Below, piece after piece: positions 12,111 through 25,500 of a stretch of DNA of 64,000 bases. The notes under the pieces were generated by a model, which was not told the DNA's origin, did no database searches, and worked only from the letters and a program-made list of their open reading frames with translations. Made by a program: the position numbers and the translations under genes. Source of the DNA: Malus domestica (taxonomy: Eukaryota; Streptophyta; Magnoliopsida; Rosales; Rosaceae); contig NC_091668.1 in the NCBI RefSeq assembly GCF_042453785.1, positions 2,186,501 through 2,250,500 of the forward strand, in the 5' to 3' direction. The first letter of the stretch is position 1. Each line of letters opens with the position of its first letter.

Positions 12111-13310
12111 TCCCGCCTTCTTTCACTCTCTCTCTCGAGTCGTTCGCAGCCGTTAGCGAGAAAGAGATGAAACAAATCAGTATTCGATTACTGCTCTGCC
12201 GGTTGCGGCGGTGGCGGCGGCGGTCGCGGCGGTTGTGGTGGAGTTGCCACTTTCGCTTTCAAAATAACAGCGGAGCAGTGAGATTGCTCTCTCTCAGGGA
12301 CCCGAGGAGAGAGGGAAAAGATCGAGCTGGCAAAGATTCGGTGCTTTGCATGTACGGAACTAGAGAACCATCATTGCTGTCTTTGTTTGCACATCGGCCA
12401 AGATTTGGTGTTGTTTTTGTGTGTGAAGTTTGTCGTTTTTTGGGTGGACAGTTAATTTAGTTTCAGTTTAACCACGCCTAGTGGGCCTAACAGCGAAAGT
12501 CCAGTAAAGAAGGGTTATATAAAAGGATTTTATCGTCGTAATGGCATTTCGGTCTAATAATAATAGGAACTTTAACGAAAAGCGCATGTTACTGTTCACT
12601 TTAACGAAAAACCATATTTTTACACTAAAAAGTCAATCCTGGTACTATTCACTTTACCCTTTATTTTGTCCTTATCATTAAAACTCAAAGTTTTCAAACC
12701 ATTTTCATTAATTTTCCTAATAATATATTGTTATGTGATATTTACCGTTGTTAGGATTGGATTCTCCGGATTAAACACAAAGGGGGTGTAGAGAGATTAT
12801 TGTTGTTGTTTGTGTTTTGGGTTATAAAATTCTTTTTTTTTAATATTTATTTAAAGACAAACTTTAAAAGTTGGATAGATAAATTTTTTCTGTAGTGTAT
12901 AGATATAAGAAAGTTGGGTTTAAATAAAATTTTCTAGAATAATATTCATCAACTTGATAACAATAAAAAAAAAAAAGTGTAAAAAGATAAGATAACTGAG
13001 TAGGTTTCTTTATAGTGAATGAAGGTAGTTTAGGAACTAAAGTTGGGCAAATAAATCAAATAAAATTTGTGTAAATAGTAGGTTGGATGTAAAGAGACTC
13101 TGATGCGCGCAAATAAGACGAGAAAAGATAAAAAGAAGAATATCACTAAAGGAATAAAAATAAAAGAAAGAAGAATGTAATAAAGTAAAAGTAATGTCAT
13201 TACAAAAGAAATGCAATGGAATTTTATCCATGTGAGCAAAAAGGGAGATGAAGGAAAGAGGGAGAAATGTAGCATATACATGAGAGAGAGAGAGAGTCCA
13301 ATTGTTTGTA
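12111..13310. other. Intergenic region, 5' flank of RRA gene
   Basis: This is the upstream region of the RRA gene. It includes a GC-rich CGG/GGC-repeat stretch at 12195-12240, probably 5' UTR, and MITE copy F. The rest is AT-rich with no gene seen. A short (GA)n tract lies at 13282-13297, just past the 3' end of the PP2C gene. Confidence 0.5.
12566..12719 (+). mobile_element. MITE copy F (CTTTAACGAAAAA family), near consensus
   Basis: Forward: GGAACTTTAACGAAAAGCGC, TTACTGTTCACTTTAACG, TTTTTACACTAAAAAGTCAA, TACTATTCACTTTACCC, ATCATTAAAACTCAAAG, TTTTCATTAATTTTCCTA. It is flanked by TA on both sides, consistent with a TA target-site duplication. Confidence 0.85.
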
Positions 13311-15969
13311 TCATGGATCATTTGAACTGGTCACATATGAAACAACAACGGTTATATCATCAAGCTTGCCGCCATAATGAAGGACCCCAGCATCTTGAGC
13401 GGCAGTGGAGAAAGGCGTCTGCCGGTTTCGATCCTGTGCTCGTTGGCGTGCCAACGCTGCAATCTTCTGCGCTGTCACCTGAGGCCCAAAGCCAGCTCTC
13501 ATGGCATGGACCACTACCGCAGTAATCTCGTTGTTGTACAAGTTGTCGAACAGGCCATCAGTTCCGGCAATTATAACATCCCTGGGTGCAACAGGGACAG
13601 TAAAAACCTGAATCAAACAAAACCATCTTAGCTTTGTTATATGTACGACGATCATTCCAGGACATTTGAAACATTAAATGAAAAATCATGAAATCATGTT
13701 CTTGACGTCGTAACTTGTTTTTGCAACAAACTCAAATAATCTTTTTTTTTTTTTTGAGGACATCGATATTTTTACACTAGAGGGAAGGAGAGTTCAGCTA
13801 AACCACACAATGGGTAGCCTAATTTGGTATCGAATTCGCCATCCACAAGATTCGAACCTAAGGCCTCTCACTTCTAGGCGAAGAGGAATACCACTAGACT
13901 GTAGTACTTAGTGGCAACTCTAACAATCTATTAGCGATATTTATCAACCAGCATAAAGAAATTTGGAAAACATTGCTGCTGACCTGGCCAGAGCTAGGTA
14001 GATCACCGTTGTTTCCAGTCCCCAGTTGATAGGAAAAGTTAAAATTATGCTGTTGCACAGGAGATCTAAAGACGGTGGACCCGCCTCGAACCACTATAAA
14101 CCACTATCACCTAAATTAACTGCATGAATACCCTGCAGTGAGATCAAAAACAGTTAATGCAAGTCCCTGAATCGTAAATATGATAAAATAGCATTATTAT
14201 GAGACCCTTGCAATCCATTTAATCTACAAAAACCACTCTTACAACAAAATAAAACGTAAGAGCTGAGACTTCAATAGTTATTTTTACTACAAAGTTCATT
14301 ATTTCAGCATATGGCAATTTAAAAGGCCTCAAAATAATGGATATTTGTTCCTTTGATGCAAGCATAAACATCCTGCTTAGAACGAAGAGAAGTTCCCCAC
14401 CTGTTCTGTGAGTGCTATGATGCATGCTGTTGAGGAACCCCTGGCTTTCGTGCTCGAGTGAGCTTTCTCCAATACCCGAGCAGGGTCAATGGCACCCTTG
14501 GGCTCCTCCTGAACAGCGGCCACAGAATTAGACATCAGTTCTCTGGAGTACAATCCGGAATTAACACCGAGATCTGCCCAGCCACCAACACCATCCGCCA
14601 CCCCTATTGCTTGTTCATTTGCACAAATGAAGTGAGCATCCTCCCCGCCAGTTTCCTCTTTATCTGGATGGGGCAGGTAATATGATCCTGAAGTTAGTTT
14701 TAGGGACTTTCCATCTGTAATCTTCCTGTAACCATAGCAATGTATGCTTAACAAATGCTGAGACTTATTGCACTAAAAGTAAGACAAATAAAATCAGACC
14801 AAATACTTTTCCACTGCAGAATACTTTATATTCCCATAAGTCAGTATTTACGTAATATATGCAGGTTGTTAGTGAACAAAATATACTAAATTAGCAGAGA
14901 GAACTAATTGTGACTTGTAATTTGTGAGCGCATATAAAGATTTAGTGATTTCTCAATTCTCTTCAAATCTAGAAACCTACAAAATATCCTAACTATATAA
15001 CTATGCAATTTCTCGTCATATCTAACTTTCAATTAAATTAAAGGAAACCCTAGTAGCAGGATGTCTGTTACACCGAGAGCTAGGAAAAATGAAATCAGTC
15101 AAGATGCGCATTTAAAAATAAAATATTATGCCTCTCAACTACATAAGACAACAAATAAATAACATCTCAGAGACAAATATGACAAAGCATTTGAGATAAA
15201 AACTGGTCTCTAGAACTTACTCATTAGATGAATCTGCAGAACTTGAAACTTGCCCTTCAGAAGCAGAACTATCGAAAGACACGTCATGGGCAGTCCTTGT
15301 AGATGAGCATGTTGATGAACCATGAAATTCTCTTGACCCTGATCCTTCACTTGGGGAGGAATTACACCATCTCTTTCCAACTTCATAAATCAAATACCCA
15401 TGAATTACATTAGTGTTGGACTGCCCACTTTTATTCAAACTCATGCTAGCTGTTTGAAAACAGTCCGAACTTCTTTTGTTGTATAATGTACAGGCACTTT
15501 TGGGTACCATTGCATGAAGCCCAGGCCTTGAAGTTAAATTATCTGGGCAGAATCCCCCAAATAAAGTTCTAGAACCACAAGCAGCCATAGGTTTATTCTG
15601 AAACTTACTTCTGGTCACAAACTGACTGGGCTCAGAAAGCACACAATCGATATGATACCCGCAAACCTGAATTGAAGGCCCTGACACAGATGGGGTTGAA
15701 ATAATGCGCGAAATCTCTTCAACAACAGAAATGTTCCTTCTTTTGTTAACTAGCTGCGAATCCAACCTCGCAGCAAAAACAATGCCTGGTGAAAACAATG
15801 CTTGGAGGCCTGAAATAGTTGAAAACGGAGACTGGAACAACTTAGAATTTCCAAACAACAATTTTCCCTGTCCAATTAACCCATCTACTGATTCCTGAAG
15901 CGCTCCTTCCTGCCCAACAATCAATCTCTGCAACACAGTCCTAATCTTCGACAAGTAAGAAGATGGCAT
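13311..15969 (-). CDS. Protein phosphatase 2C of the PP2C55 type, with an apparent one-base frameshift
   Basis: Coding exons are 15221-15969, 14401-14725, 13984-14132 and 13311-13607. The N-terminal part (MPSSYLSKIRTVLQRLIVG) is long, Ser-rich and poorly conserved. The PP2C core has SYYLPHPDKEETGGEDAHF, ADGVGGWADLGVNSGLYSRE, ARGSSTACIIAL, FRSPVQQHNFNF, DVIIAGTDGLFDNLYNNEIT, AQDAGVLHYGGKLDDITVVV. The metal-binding Asp residues are present in EDAHF, ADGVGG, GTDG and LDDITVV. The order matches Arabidopsis PP2C 55, a probable organellar Ser/Thr phosphatase. In exon 3 the expected GDSGF-(I/M)-VVRGG reads GGT GAT AGT GGT TTA TAG: one T is missing and a stop results. The exon is 149 nt, where 150 would keep the frame. 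Either the allele is damaged or the base is an assembly error. A 5' UTR exon probably ends at 16501. Confidence 0.85.
13741..13915 (-). mobile_element. tRNA-derived SINE in PP2C intron
   Basis: On the minus strand an A-box-like TAGTCTAGTGGTATTC variant (CAGTCTAGTGGTATTCCTC) is followed about 30 bp later by a B box (GGTTCGAATCTTG) and ends in a poly(A) run (T run at 13741-13755). Length about 175 bp. It sits between PP2C exons 3 and 4. Confidence 0.7.
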
Positions 15970-16620
15970 CTTACCCTCTTAAACAAAACAGCTTAGCTTC
16001 AACCCCTCTATTGCAGATAACACAAAGGCCACCCCCGTACGCAAAATTAAATCTCATAACTATATGCACATCCAATCCTACATTAACTAATCACATGATC
16101 CCCTATCTCCAGCCAATATATCACAATCGTTCAAAATCCTGAGAAATGAACACAAACGGTGCACATCATCAGCTATCGAAATTCGTATCAGCACAAATTC
16201 CGCAGACAAATCTCCATAATCCACAAGCAATCAGATATATCCCTATATAAACCAGAAAATTGAAAATTAAAGAAAACCCAGTAGCCAGCTAACAACAACA
16301 TGTATCTAATCAGGCAGACGTGAGTTAGGCCAGTTCGCCCGGGCAGCGTACCCGCCCCTCGTAGTTTACAATATAAACCGTATAGCAAAACTCCAGGAAA
16401 AAAAAAAATTCAAATTCAATCTCCTAAAAGTAACAAAAATCCTACTTAAAATAATGGAAAATAGCTGAATCAAAGAAATAGAAATCTCACCGAGCTTAGC
16501 CGCGATCGGATTCGAAGCCCCAATCCAGAAAAATCAAGAACTACATCCCTAATTTCTCCGAGACCCAAAAATCCGACGATCGCCTTCAACGGTTAGAAAA
16601 GTGGGGTCCCAGAAAATTCT
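15970..16620 (-). promoter_or_regulatory. 5' UTR with intron of the PP2C gene
   Basis: A likely noncoding first exon ends with GCTAAGCTCG/GTGAGATTTC at 16501. The start codon lies at 15969, shortly after TTTAAGAG. The intron between them (about 500 bp) has no ORF of note. Inferred from splice signals only. Confidence 0.45.
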
Positions 16621-18613
16621 AATTTCACGGGTTTTATGCTTTCGGGTTTTTTCACTGCAGATGGGGCGTTGAATTTACTGACCATTTAACCACTGGTTGT
16701 ACTGATATTTACGGAACACTACCGGTAGTTTACGATCTGATACGAGGGTGGTTTGGTAATTGTGTTGACAGCTGAACGGCTAGTTCGGACCGGTACGTGA
16801 AGACATTTATCCGTAGTCTTCCAATAATATTGGAGGATAACTGGAAATATTAACCAGGGCAAAGATGCCGAGATTATAACAAAAGGCCACAACGAGGCAA
16901 GCAACCAAAAAACAAAGACGGAAGTGCAAGGGGAAGAAAAACTTGACACTAAAAAGAAGCAACTAGCATCACCCCTTGCACAACTGAACAAAATTAATGT
17001 GGGCAAGGTAGTCTATCAGTGTTAAGTACATGAATAAGTGAAGATGAAGATCTTTCTACCCAAATAAAGTCACACATCTCCACATAACTCTGCGAAACCA
17101 AACGGTTAGCAGCCATATTGGCTGATCTTGGAGTCCAAGACCAGCAACAGTCATGGAAGGAATCGCCGACTTTCTTGCACATATAGTTTTACGTTTTGGG
17201 AAATTATACACAAAACCCCAAGATTTTATTCTTATCACAAAAAAGCCCTTGACCATAATCATAATTCAATATTTTTTAGGCTAAATTATCACAAAAGATT
17301 ACTAAAATTGATGGCAATTTCACTTTAGTCTCTCAATTCAAATATTGATCAATATCGTCTCCCAATTTTACTATCATAAATCAATATCGTATCTATCGTT
17401 GAACTTTATTAAATATTGTGTTAGTGAGTTGATGTGAGTGGGAAACCACATTAATAAAAGTGTTCCTTCTTTGCATCTTTCCTCCCATAATTGTGATTAG
17501 ATCAGAATAAAAAATTTGTCATTTCAATTTTCAAATGAGAAGATAAACGATAATGATTATATATGTGGAACACGATGAGAATTGAAGTAGAAGGTAGGTC
17601 TTGTTCTGTTCAAAAATGTGGAAGGTAGGTTATAAATTAACGTTTCTACAAATAAAATAAAATAAAGTGGAAGTTAGGTTATGTACATGTAAATGAGAAA
17701 ATAAATGAGTGGATTTTGATATAATGTTAAACTATCCAAAAGATTAGGAGTGCACTTTTGTCATTTTATATGCGATTTACCCTGAACTTTTATAATTGAT
17801 TAATTCTTCTCCTGAATTTTAGTTTTAGCCGATTACACCCTAAACTTCTACAATTGGGCAATTTCTCCCCGAACTTTAATTTCCTCTTAAACCCTAAAAT
17901 TCAAATAAAAAGTGTACTGAGTGAACTAGTGGAAAAGAAGAAGAAGAAGAGAAAAAATTAAAAAGCAATATGTGTCCACATTAGGGATAAAATTACCTTT
18001 TTGCAATTAGAAAAATAAAGTTTTGGGAGAAATTGACCAATTATAAAAATTCATGGGGTATCGGCTAAAATTAAAGTTCAAGGGAAAATTGCCAATTATA
18101 AAAGTTTAAGGGCGTAATTGGCTAAAATGAAAGCTCATGGGAAAAATTGGCTGCTCCTCACAAGTTCAAAGAAAAATCGACAAACACCTCTTTTTGGAGT
18201 GACAATAACAACATCCTAATAATTTTTTTTTTATAATTTGTTGAATAGTAATTCTACTTGAGAGACACACAAAATTGCTCAACAAACACAACCATTTAAT
18301 TATAATGCGTACCTATTTAATATGTTTATGAATTTTTTTCCTGATAAAAAGGTAAGTAAAATGCGTTGTTTATTTCACCAAGAAAAATATGACAAATGAG
18401 GGCAAATTGACACATTTTAAATGTGACTCATAACCAAAGTAAAAATCAAGAAGCCAAATTGAAAGAACATCATAAGTTATTGATGGGCAAGTACTCTGAA
18501 GGACAGAAACCCTAATTTGAAATTGCATGCCAAGCTTTTATTGCATAAATAAATCAACCAAAAAAAAAAAAAAAATCCACCCAAATTTCTTCGTCGAAAA
18601 ACCTCCAAAATTT
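16621..18613. other. Intergenic region between PP2C and the P450 array
   Basis: No gene recognised. It contains AT-rich DNA and, at about 17775-18155, an inverted-repeat element annotated separately. A poly(A)/T tract lies at 18556-18575, just beyond the 3' end of the first P450. Confidence 0.5.
17775..18155. mobile_element. Fold-back element with about 110-bp arms
   Basis: The left arm has TTTTAGTTTTAGCCGATTAC, CCCTAAACTTCTACAATTGG and GCAATTTCTCCCC. The right arm has the reverse complements in decayed form (GGAGAAATTGACCAATTATA, GGGGTATCGGCTAAAATTAA, AGTTTAAGGGCGTAATTGGC). The spacer holds a GAA-rich tract. Consistent with a non-autonomous inverted-repeat DNA transposon. Confidence 0.6.
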
Positions 18614-20658
18614 TCAGTTTGAAATCTTCGTGAAAAGGATCTGAGCGCCGTACTGGGGCTGTAAAGTTAAAAACAGCATGGGTGCATGAACATATGTTGG
18701 TGACACCGTGAAAGAATAGCCCCGGATGATGAGTGCTAACGCTAGTTTTGCTTCAACCACGGCCGAAGTTTGACCTGCGCAGATTCGAGGCCCCAGGCCA
18801 AATGGGATGAACGAGGCTGAATGCCTTCGAGATTCCAAAAACCTCGATGGATTGAATTCGTGAGCATCTTTTCCCCATATCTCAGTGTCGTGATGGACAG
18901 CGATCAACGGCAAATAAAGTTGTGCATCAGCAGGAATTTCCAGGCTCCCGAGCTTAACCTTCTTTGTTGTTTCCCTCATAAGCATCGCGGCTGGAGGGTA
19001 TAGCCTGAGCGTTTCATTAATGATTATAGTTACCTGTTCAAAAAGTGACAGAAAATAAACAAAATGCGAGGATCAAGCAACTTGTTTCAGTAATTTAAGT
19101 ACTACTTTAATGGGAATGGATTTCGTTATGCTGGCGAAATAAATGGAACGAGCTTACATTCTTGAGTTCATTCAAATTCTCTGCAACCGGGAGCTGATTG
19201 TCTCCGAAAACACGGAATACTTCTTCCCTAGCCTTGCTTTGCCATTCCGGATGCTGTGCCAAAAGTAGTAGTGCCCAAGTCAAAAGATTAGCTGTTGTTT
19301 CTTTTCCTGCAAAGTAGAATGTCTTGCATTCATCTATAACTTCCTGTATCCCTAGCTTTTCCTCTTCACCATCCGGATTCTTGTATGGCGTCATTAGCAG
19401 ACTAAGCAGATTTCTCGAATCTCCCTTCTTTTTGCCATTTTTCGCAATCAACGTCCGTATGGATTCACTACTTTCCTTATCTAATCTCCACCTTTCTCTG
19501 TTACTCTTGGTAGGCAAAAACCTGCATGCCAAGAAAACCAATCAATAGAACCGCCTTGTTTAACTAAGAATATCTCAGTAATTAGCGCGTATATAAACGA
19601 CAACAACGAGGGTAACGAAGGATTAGGAGAACATATATATACGAACAAGGTTTAAATTACTCCACCTGAATCCAGGAATGTAGATGCTCCTTGCGGCCTT
19701 ACTGAAAAGATGCATTTGTTGTTCTTGCAAGTCGAAAACATGTTTTCCCTCCTCGAAACTGCTTCCGAAAGCCGTCCTCGATATGACTTCCCCTAAGAGC
19801 TCATGAAGTTCTTTGTGCACATCCAACTCAAACTCTTCCCTCCCTCCTCTTACGTCCTCCCATTTCTCCAACATCTTCATCGTACTCTCCACAATCCCAG
19901 GAACCCAACTCTGTTGTATTAAAACCAGTAACAAATCAAATTTCTAGCCATTTAGTGCTTAACTAACTCGGGGTTCCGCTTCTAATGCGAAACCTTTTTG
20001 TTTCACAGTTACACTATCACATTACGTTACTAATGCACCAGATATAATATGAACGGACAAAATAGTTGATACGCTACTCTGAACCTTAAACATAATGTTA
20101 AGTAATAAATATGGATATATAGTATTAAATTGATAACGCTAGATGACAGTGCAAGAACGGAGTTCTCACCTTGACACGATCCATTCTAAAGGCCTGGTTC
20201 ACGATCCTTCTGTGAAAAGCCCATTTGTCGCCCTCGAGGCCAACGAGCCCCCAGTCACCAAGCAAAAACTTAGTCAGAGGTGTGGACGGTACCTTTCTAA
20301 ACGACCCACCCGAATTGAAAAGGACTTCCTTGATCATATCCGGGTCGGATATTGCCACTCGGGGCCTCAACCCGAACCAGTAGACGAAATTCTTCCCGTA
20401 CATCAGAGACCACTGGTGGTAAAATGGGGTAATGCGTCGAACAATGTCGTGGTCGAAAGGGAGCGGCTTGGAGACTACTTCCGCGAACATACGGCGGATC
20501 TCGGCCGAGTTTCCGACGACCGGACGGTAGGCGGGGCCGCGCAGGCCTTGCTTTTGGAAATAGGTTTGTGTCCTCAGTGGTACCCATATGGTTGAGTACA
20601 CAAATTTGAAGATGAGGATAAGAAGAAGAGGGAAAGTCAGAAGAAGAAGAAAATGCAT
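18614..20658 (-). CDS. CYP721A: Cytochrome P450, CYP721A-like, array gene 1
   Basis: Exons 20170-20658, 19666-19910, 19158-19521 and 18614-19033 give 505 aa in one frame. The start was set at [10 protein letters not shown] by alignment with the other array members; the open frame extends further upstream without an ATG. It has an N-terminal membrane anchor and the hinge [17 protein letters not shown]. The C helix has [12 protein letters not shown]. The I helix is [16 protein letters not shown], the K helix is [10 protein letters not shown] (ExxR), PERF is FNPSRF, and the heme loop is [14 protein letters not shown], all intact. Overall similarity is to Arabidopsis CYP721A1 of the CYP72 clan. 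Substrate unknown. It is the most diverged member: it has [11 protein letters not shown] where the others have RQATKK, and its flanks share nothing obvious with the other three. Confidence 0.9.
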
Positions 20659-22568
20659 CACGAAAGCTTTTCTGGGTTTAAACAAACGCCGCTTCCCACA
20701 AAAGCACGGCTGCTGACAGCAGAAGCTGCTTTTTGGCTGTTCTTTTGGCCTGAACAAGTGAAGCTGCTAAGTGAAAGAGTAGTTGGTGGTTCTTATAGAG
20801 AGTTGAGCGGTTGTGTCGATAAGTTTCAATAAGAAAAGTCTTTAGGGAATCTAAGACAGGTTTTTGAAAAGTCATCGGTGATTATTCAAATGACGTTCTA
20901 TAGTTTACTTTTCAATGTTTAATTTTTAATTTTCGTTTTAAGTGTTAGAGCAAAAGGAAGAGAAATTTTTAGTTATGATGGGAAGGTAAGTGGTACACCA
21001 CATATTTTAATAGAAGTGGTAAGAAATTTTATTTTTTAAGTTATTAACTTTTTAGCACACATATCCCACCATTTTTATAGTGACACGTGGTGTATCACCT
21101 TGTGTACCGGTCACATTGAAAAATCTCTCCATCGGTAGAAATAGGACTTCCACCACCAATTAATATTCATTTCGTTTATTGGAGTTGTTGATAAAAATAT
21201 AGAAGCTATATCTACCGTTGGTTTTCCGACAGTTCAAATATAAAGGGGGAGTTGCAGAAATGGCTACCAGCATTCACGTAAAAACCAAGAAAAAAACGAA
21301 AATGAGAAGGATGATGTGTAGCATTCTCACTTGAGTGGGCTTTGTTTGCCACTCAAAATCAACAGTGGACCCCTCTTTGAGTCCCTATATACAGTTCTTA
21401 CATTTAAGGATTTTTTTGAGTTATCCGGCGAGTCTATGTATATTCCGACTCATTAAAAGTCTTTTGTCCCTAGATTTAAGGTATATACAGTTTTATGGAC
21501 TCCTATTTATGGTCCCATTAGACCATCTCAAAGGATAAAGCTTAAAAATTTTAGCCATAACCCATAAACTGTTATTCTCCTCCAATCTTATGTCTTAAAA
21601 TTTTAGCCCGAGATTATTAAATAATAATTTTAGTCTAATTTTTTTTCTTGATAACTTTTTTGAAAATAAAATTTATGTAGATTATCCTAATTTATTTTTA
21701 TGAACATTTTAATTTAAAAATATTTAAATTTCGATAAGTAATTAAAAATCATACAAATACATATGTATTTATAAAGTTTTAAGTGAAATTTGATTTAAAT
21801 AATTTTCTTAAATTATTTTAGACGTTATATTTAATTTTGGGCCGTCAAATCTTTTTTTTTTTTTTACCATTAGATATGATATATTTTCCCTCTACGGCTT
21901 ATTTTAGCCCAATGATTAGAGATGGTTTGAGGAGTTTAGAGCTTATATTTTAAATTTTATCTCATGAGTTGGAGATGATCTTATAGATTTCTTTAACATT
22001 CATAGCGGGGGAGGACACGTTTTTGTTCGAGCAAAGAAGTGTTGAACTTTCTATTTACCAGAAAAAGAAAAGTGTTGAACTTTCTGACAGCCTAAGAAAC
22101 TTTTTTTTTTTTGCCTGGTGAGCTGATACTGCTAAATTATTTCCATGAGCTTACTAAAGACAAAAGAAAATGGAAAGTGGAAAGTATATACGTCTCACGT
22201 TAAAATTCTTAATTTATTATTAAGGATATTAAAAGTTAGATTGACAAAAGAATAGTTGTCCCATTACTTATTTCGGAAGTCTCCTATTCCTCTTCGTAGC
22301 AGTGTGACTGATGTTGAGTTTGCATCTTTTTCTTGTTGACAATTCAATATTCTAAAATGTTGTAATCAGTGAAGAAGGGAAATTCGAACTTGAGTGCTAA
22401 AAGAATCAACCAAAGTTACAAGTGAAATTCAACTTACAATCTTAAAGTCACCGGAAATAAAGGGAAGTTCATAGAAAATACAATCAAATATGGTTGCAAT
22501 ATGACTTAAGATATCTGTGTTCTGAAGCTTCATTGTACAATAAGATAAATAAAACCCTAATTAGAATC
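20659..22568. other. Intergenic region between P450 genes 1 and 2
   Basis: AT-rich DNA without a recognisable gene. The last 190 bp (about 22380-22568) are homologous to the 3' flanks of genes 3 and 4 (26580-26783, 30750-30957), including AGTGAAATTCAACTTACA and a conserved AAACCCTAATTAGAATCT just past the stop codons, so they belong to the duplicated unit. Confidence 0.6.
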
Positions 22569-25500
22569 TCAATTTAAAATCCTGGTAAAGAGGATTTGAG
22601 CGCCATATTGTGGCTGCAAGGTTATGAACAACGTTGGGGCATGAACATACGTTGGAGACACCCTGAAAAAATAATGACGGATGATGATAGCTAACACAAG
22701 TTTTGCTTCAACAAGAGCCAAGTTTTGGCCTGCACAGATTCGAGGACCCAGACCAAATGGAAAGTACGAGGCTAAATGGCTTCGAGGCTCGGAAAACCTC
22801 AGCGGGTTGAACTCGTTAGCATCTTCTCCCCATATCTCAGTGTCGTGATGGACGGCGGTCAAGGCCAAATAAAACTGTGTGTCTGCAGGAATGTCCAGGC
22901 TCCCAAGCTTAACCTTCTTTGTTGCTTGCCTCAAAAGCATCACCGCCGGCGGGTAGAGCCTAAGCGTTTCGTTAATGATCATGCTAACCTGTTCAAAACG
23001 GGACAGAAAATAAACAACATATGGGGATGCAGCAAATAAGTACAAAATTAACTTTCTTCCCAGCATTGATACGTATACATAGGAAAGACTGCATGGAACT
23101 TACGATCTTGAGGTCATTCAAATTATCTGCAACCGGGAGCTTATTGTCCCCCGCCACGCGAATTATTTCTTCCCTAGCTTTGTCTTGCCATTCCACATGC
23201 TTTGCCAAGAGCAGAAGTGCCCAGCTCAGAAGATTAGCAGTCGTTTCCTTTCCTGCAAAGTAGAAGGTCTTGCACTCATCTATAACTTCCTCTATCCCTA
23301 ATTTCTCCTCTTTGCCGTCCTGATTCTTGTAAGGAGACATCAACAGACTAAGCAGATTTGTTGAATCTTCACTTCTTTCGCAGTTACTCGCGATCAACAT
23401 CCGTATTGATTCACGAGTTTCCTTGTCGAGTCTCCATCTTTCTCGGTTATTCTTGGTAGGCAAAAACCTGCATTCAAAAGAAGTCAATGAGTTTGGAATC
23501 AGTCACATTTCGCCGTTGAATTTTTGAAGGAAAGTCACCTGAATCCCGGAATGTAGATGCTCCTGGCTGCCTTGGTGAACAAATGCATTTGTTGTTCTTG
23601 TAAGTCGAAAACTCGCTTTCCCTCCTCAAAACTGGTTCCGAAAGCTGTCCTTGATATCACGTCCGCTGAGAGGTCATGAAGGTCTTTGTGCACATCGATT
23701 TCGAACTCATCTCTCCCTCCTCTTACATTCTCCCACTTCTCCAACATTTTCATGGTACTCCCCACAATTTCTGGCACCCAACCCTGGCATTCCATAAGAA
23801 ACCCCAACAAATGTATCAAATTAAACGATATAAGATGTTGTCATTTGATACCTACTAAAAGCCATCGTTTCCGAAAGCATTTGATAGAAAAACTTAAAAA
23901 AAGTGCTCTTAGTTGAAGAATCACTTATGAGCAAAAGGAACTTACTTTTAATCTTGCATATTATGATATAAAGGCTAAAATATTATTACCTATATCATTA
24001 AGCTTAGTACAAAGTTCAGTTGTCGGGACTTAACTCGTGTAATTTACTAATTATTTCTAAACATAAAAAATCCAATTTATCCTTGCACATCTCGCTTGCA
24101 AGCTTAATTGTAATATACACAAATTATACTTATTGTAAAAATGGTAAGGTCTTTGTCTCCTCTTTTTCTTCTATTATCTTTTAGAAAAAGAGTAAGGTTT
24201 ATGTCATTTCATTTTTTATGTGTTTTCTTTTTTATATCAATATTTCTCATACCCTAAAAGTTCCTCTTCTTAAAAAAAAAAAACTTAAATTGTTAAAATT
24301 AATAAACTACAATAAAGATAGAGTGACTAAAATCTTGTTGGCCAAATAATAATGCCTAAAATGAAATGCCCATTTTAGGAATCTCAATGTTGTTAGAGCA
24401 AGTTCACCCCGACCCAATTGTCCCCCAAAACCCCAACAATCCTCTTCCTCACCACCCTAGCCTAATAAGTTTGACCACAGGTGGGCCCAAGACCATCGGA
24501 CTAAGGAGTCGAGTAAAAATAGATCGACTGTGCGTCTGAGGCCATGTGACATCAGTCCCATGTTATAATTTTTTTTTTGCGTTAGGCGCGTACGTTTTAT
24601 ACACACGTGACGACTAGTGGTCGAACAAAATGCAGTCGGCGGGGCCCACATTGTAGGCACTCAGGCCATTTGCGAACGTGGAACGTTGGATTTCCCAAAT
24701 CCGACGGCCCATGGTAATTTTCATTTTTTTAAAATTAAAAAAAAAAACCCAAAAAAAGGTATTTATCTGAAAAAGACATTGTGACCACATGGCACAACTT
24801 GCACTCTTGGATTGCAAAAAAAATGTCATCCATCAGTCCATATTAATTATGTTAGTAAAAAATGTTTAAAATACAAAAAAAAAAAAAAGAATATGAACTG
24901 TGGGGTGACCAAGAAGGGACTATTTCTTAAGAAAATGACACGTGATGTGGCGAGATTAGTTAAAAGTTCTATTCGAAATTAAACATAATATTAATTTTTA
25001 AGGCGAATTACCCGCACAATTTAATTACAGAATAAAAATATATTAAAAAAATTACTATTCACTAAGATAGCTCAATTGATGGCGAAATTATTGCCATGGG
25101 GGTGGACTTCTCTTAATTGGGTTAATAGAGTAATTACCTTGACCCGCTCCATTTTAAAGGCCTGGTTTACGATCCCTCTATGAAAAGCCCATTCTTCTCC
25201 GACAAGCCCAAAAAGTCCCTCTCCAAACAAAGTTTTAGTCAAAGGGGTAAACGGTAATTTCCGAAACGACCCACTTGTATTCATCAACACTTCCTTGATC
25301 ATGTCAGGGTCGGATATTGTCAGCCTGGCCCTGGGCCCGAACCAGTACAGGAAAATTTTCCCGTACATGCGGGACCACCTGTGGTAATGTGGGGACGCGC
25401 GGGGAAGCGTGTCGTGGTCAAAAGGTCCTCGCTTTGAGAGAGATTCCACGGATAGACGACGGATCTCGGCCGAGTTCCCAAGGATCGGACGGTAGGCAGG

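Noticed and set aside
12167-12460. 97-codon ORF upstream of the RRA gene
   Set aside because: It lies in the RRA 5' flank/UTR, is driven by a CGG-rich tract and has an Arg-rich low-complexity start. No homology.
16320-16375. GC-rich stretch with tRNA-like feel in the PP2C leader intron
   Set aside because: It does not fold into a cloverleaf that I can see and lacks convincing A and B boxes.
20659-20757. 33-residue N-terminal extension of P450 gene 1 (FRPKEQPKSSFCCQQPCFCG)
   Set aside because: The extension begins without an ATG and the three paralogues start at MHFLLL. Treated as 5' UTR read in frame.
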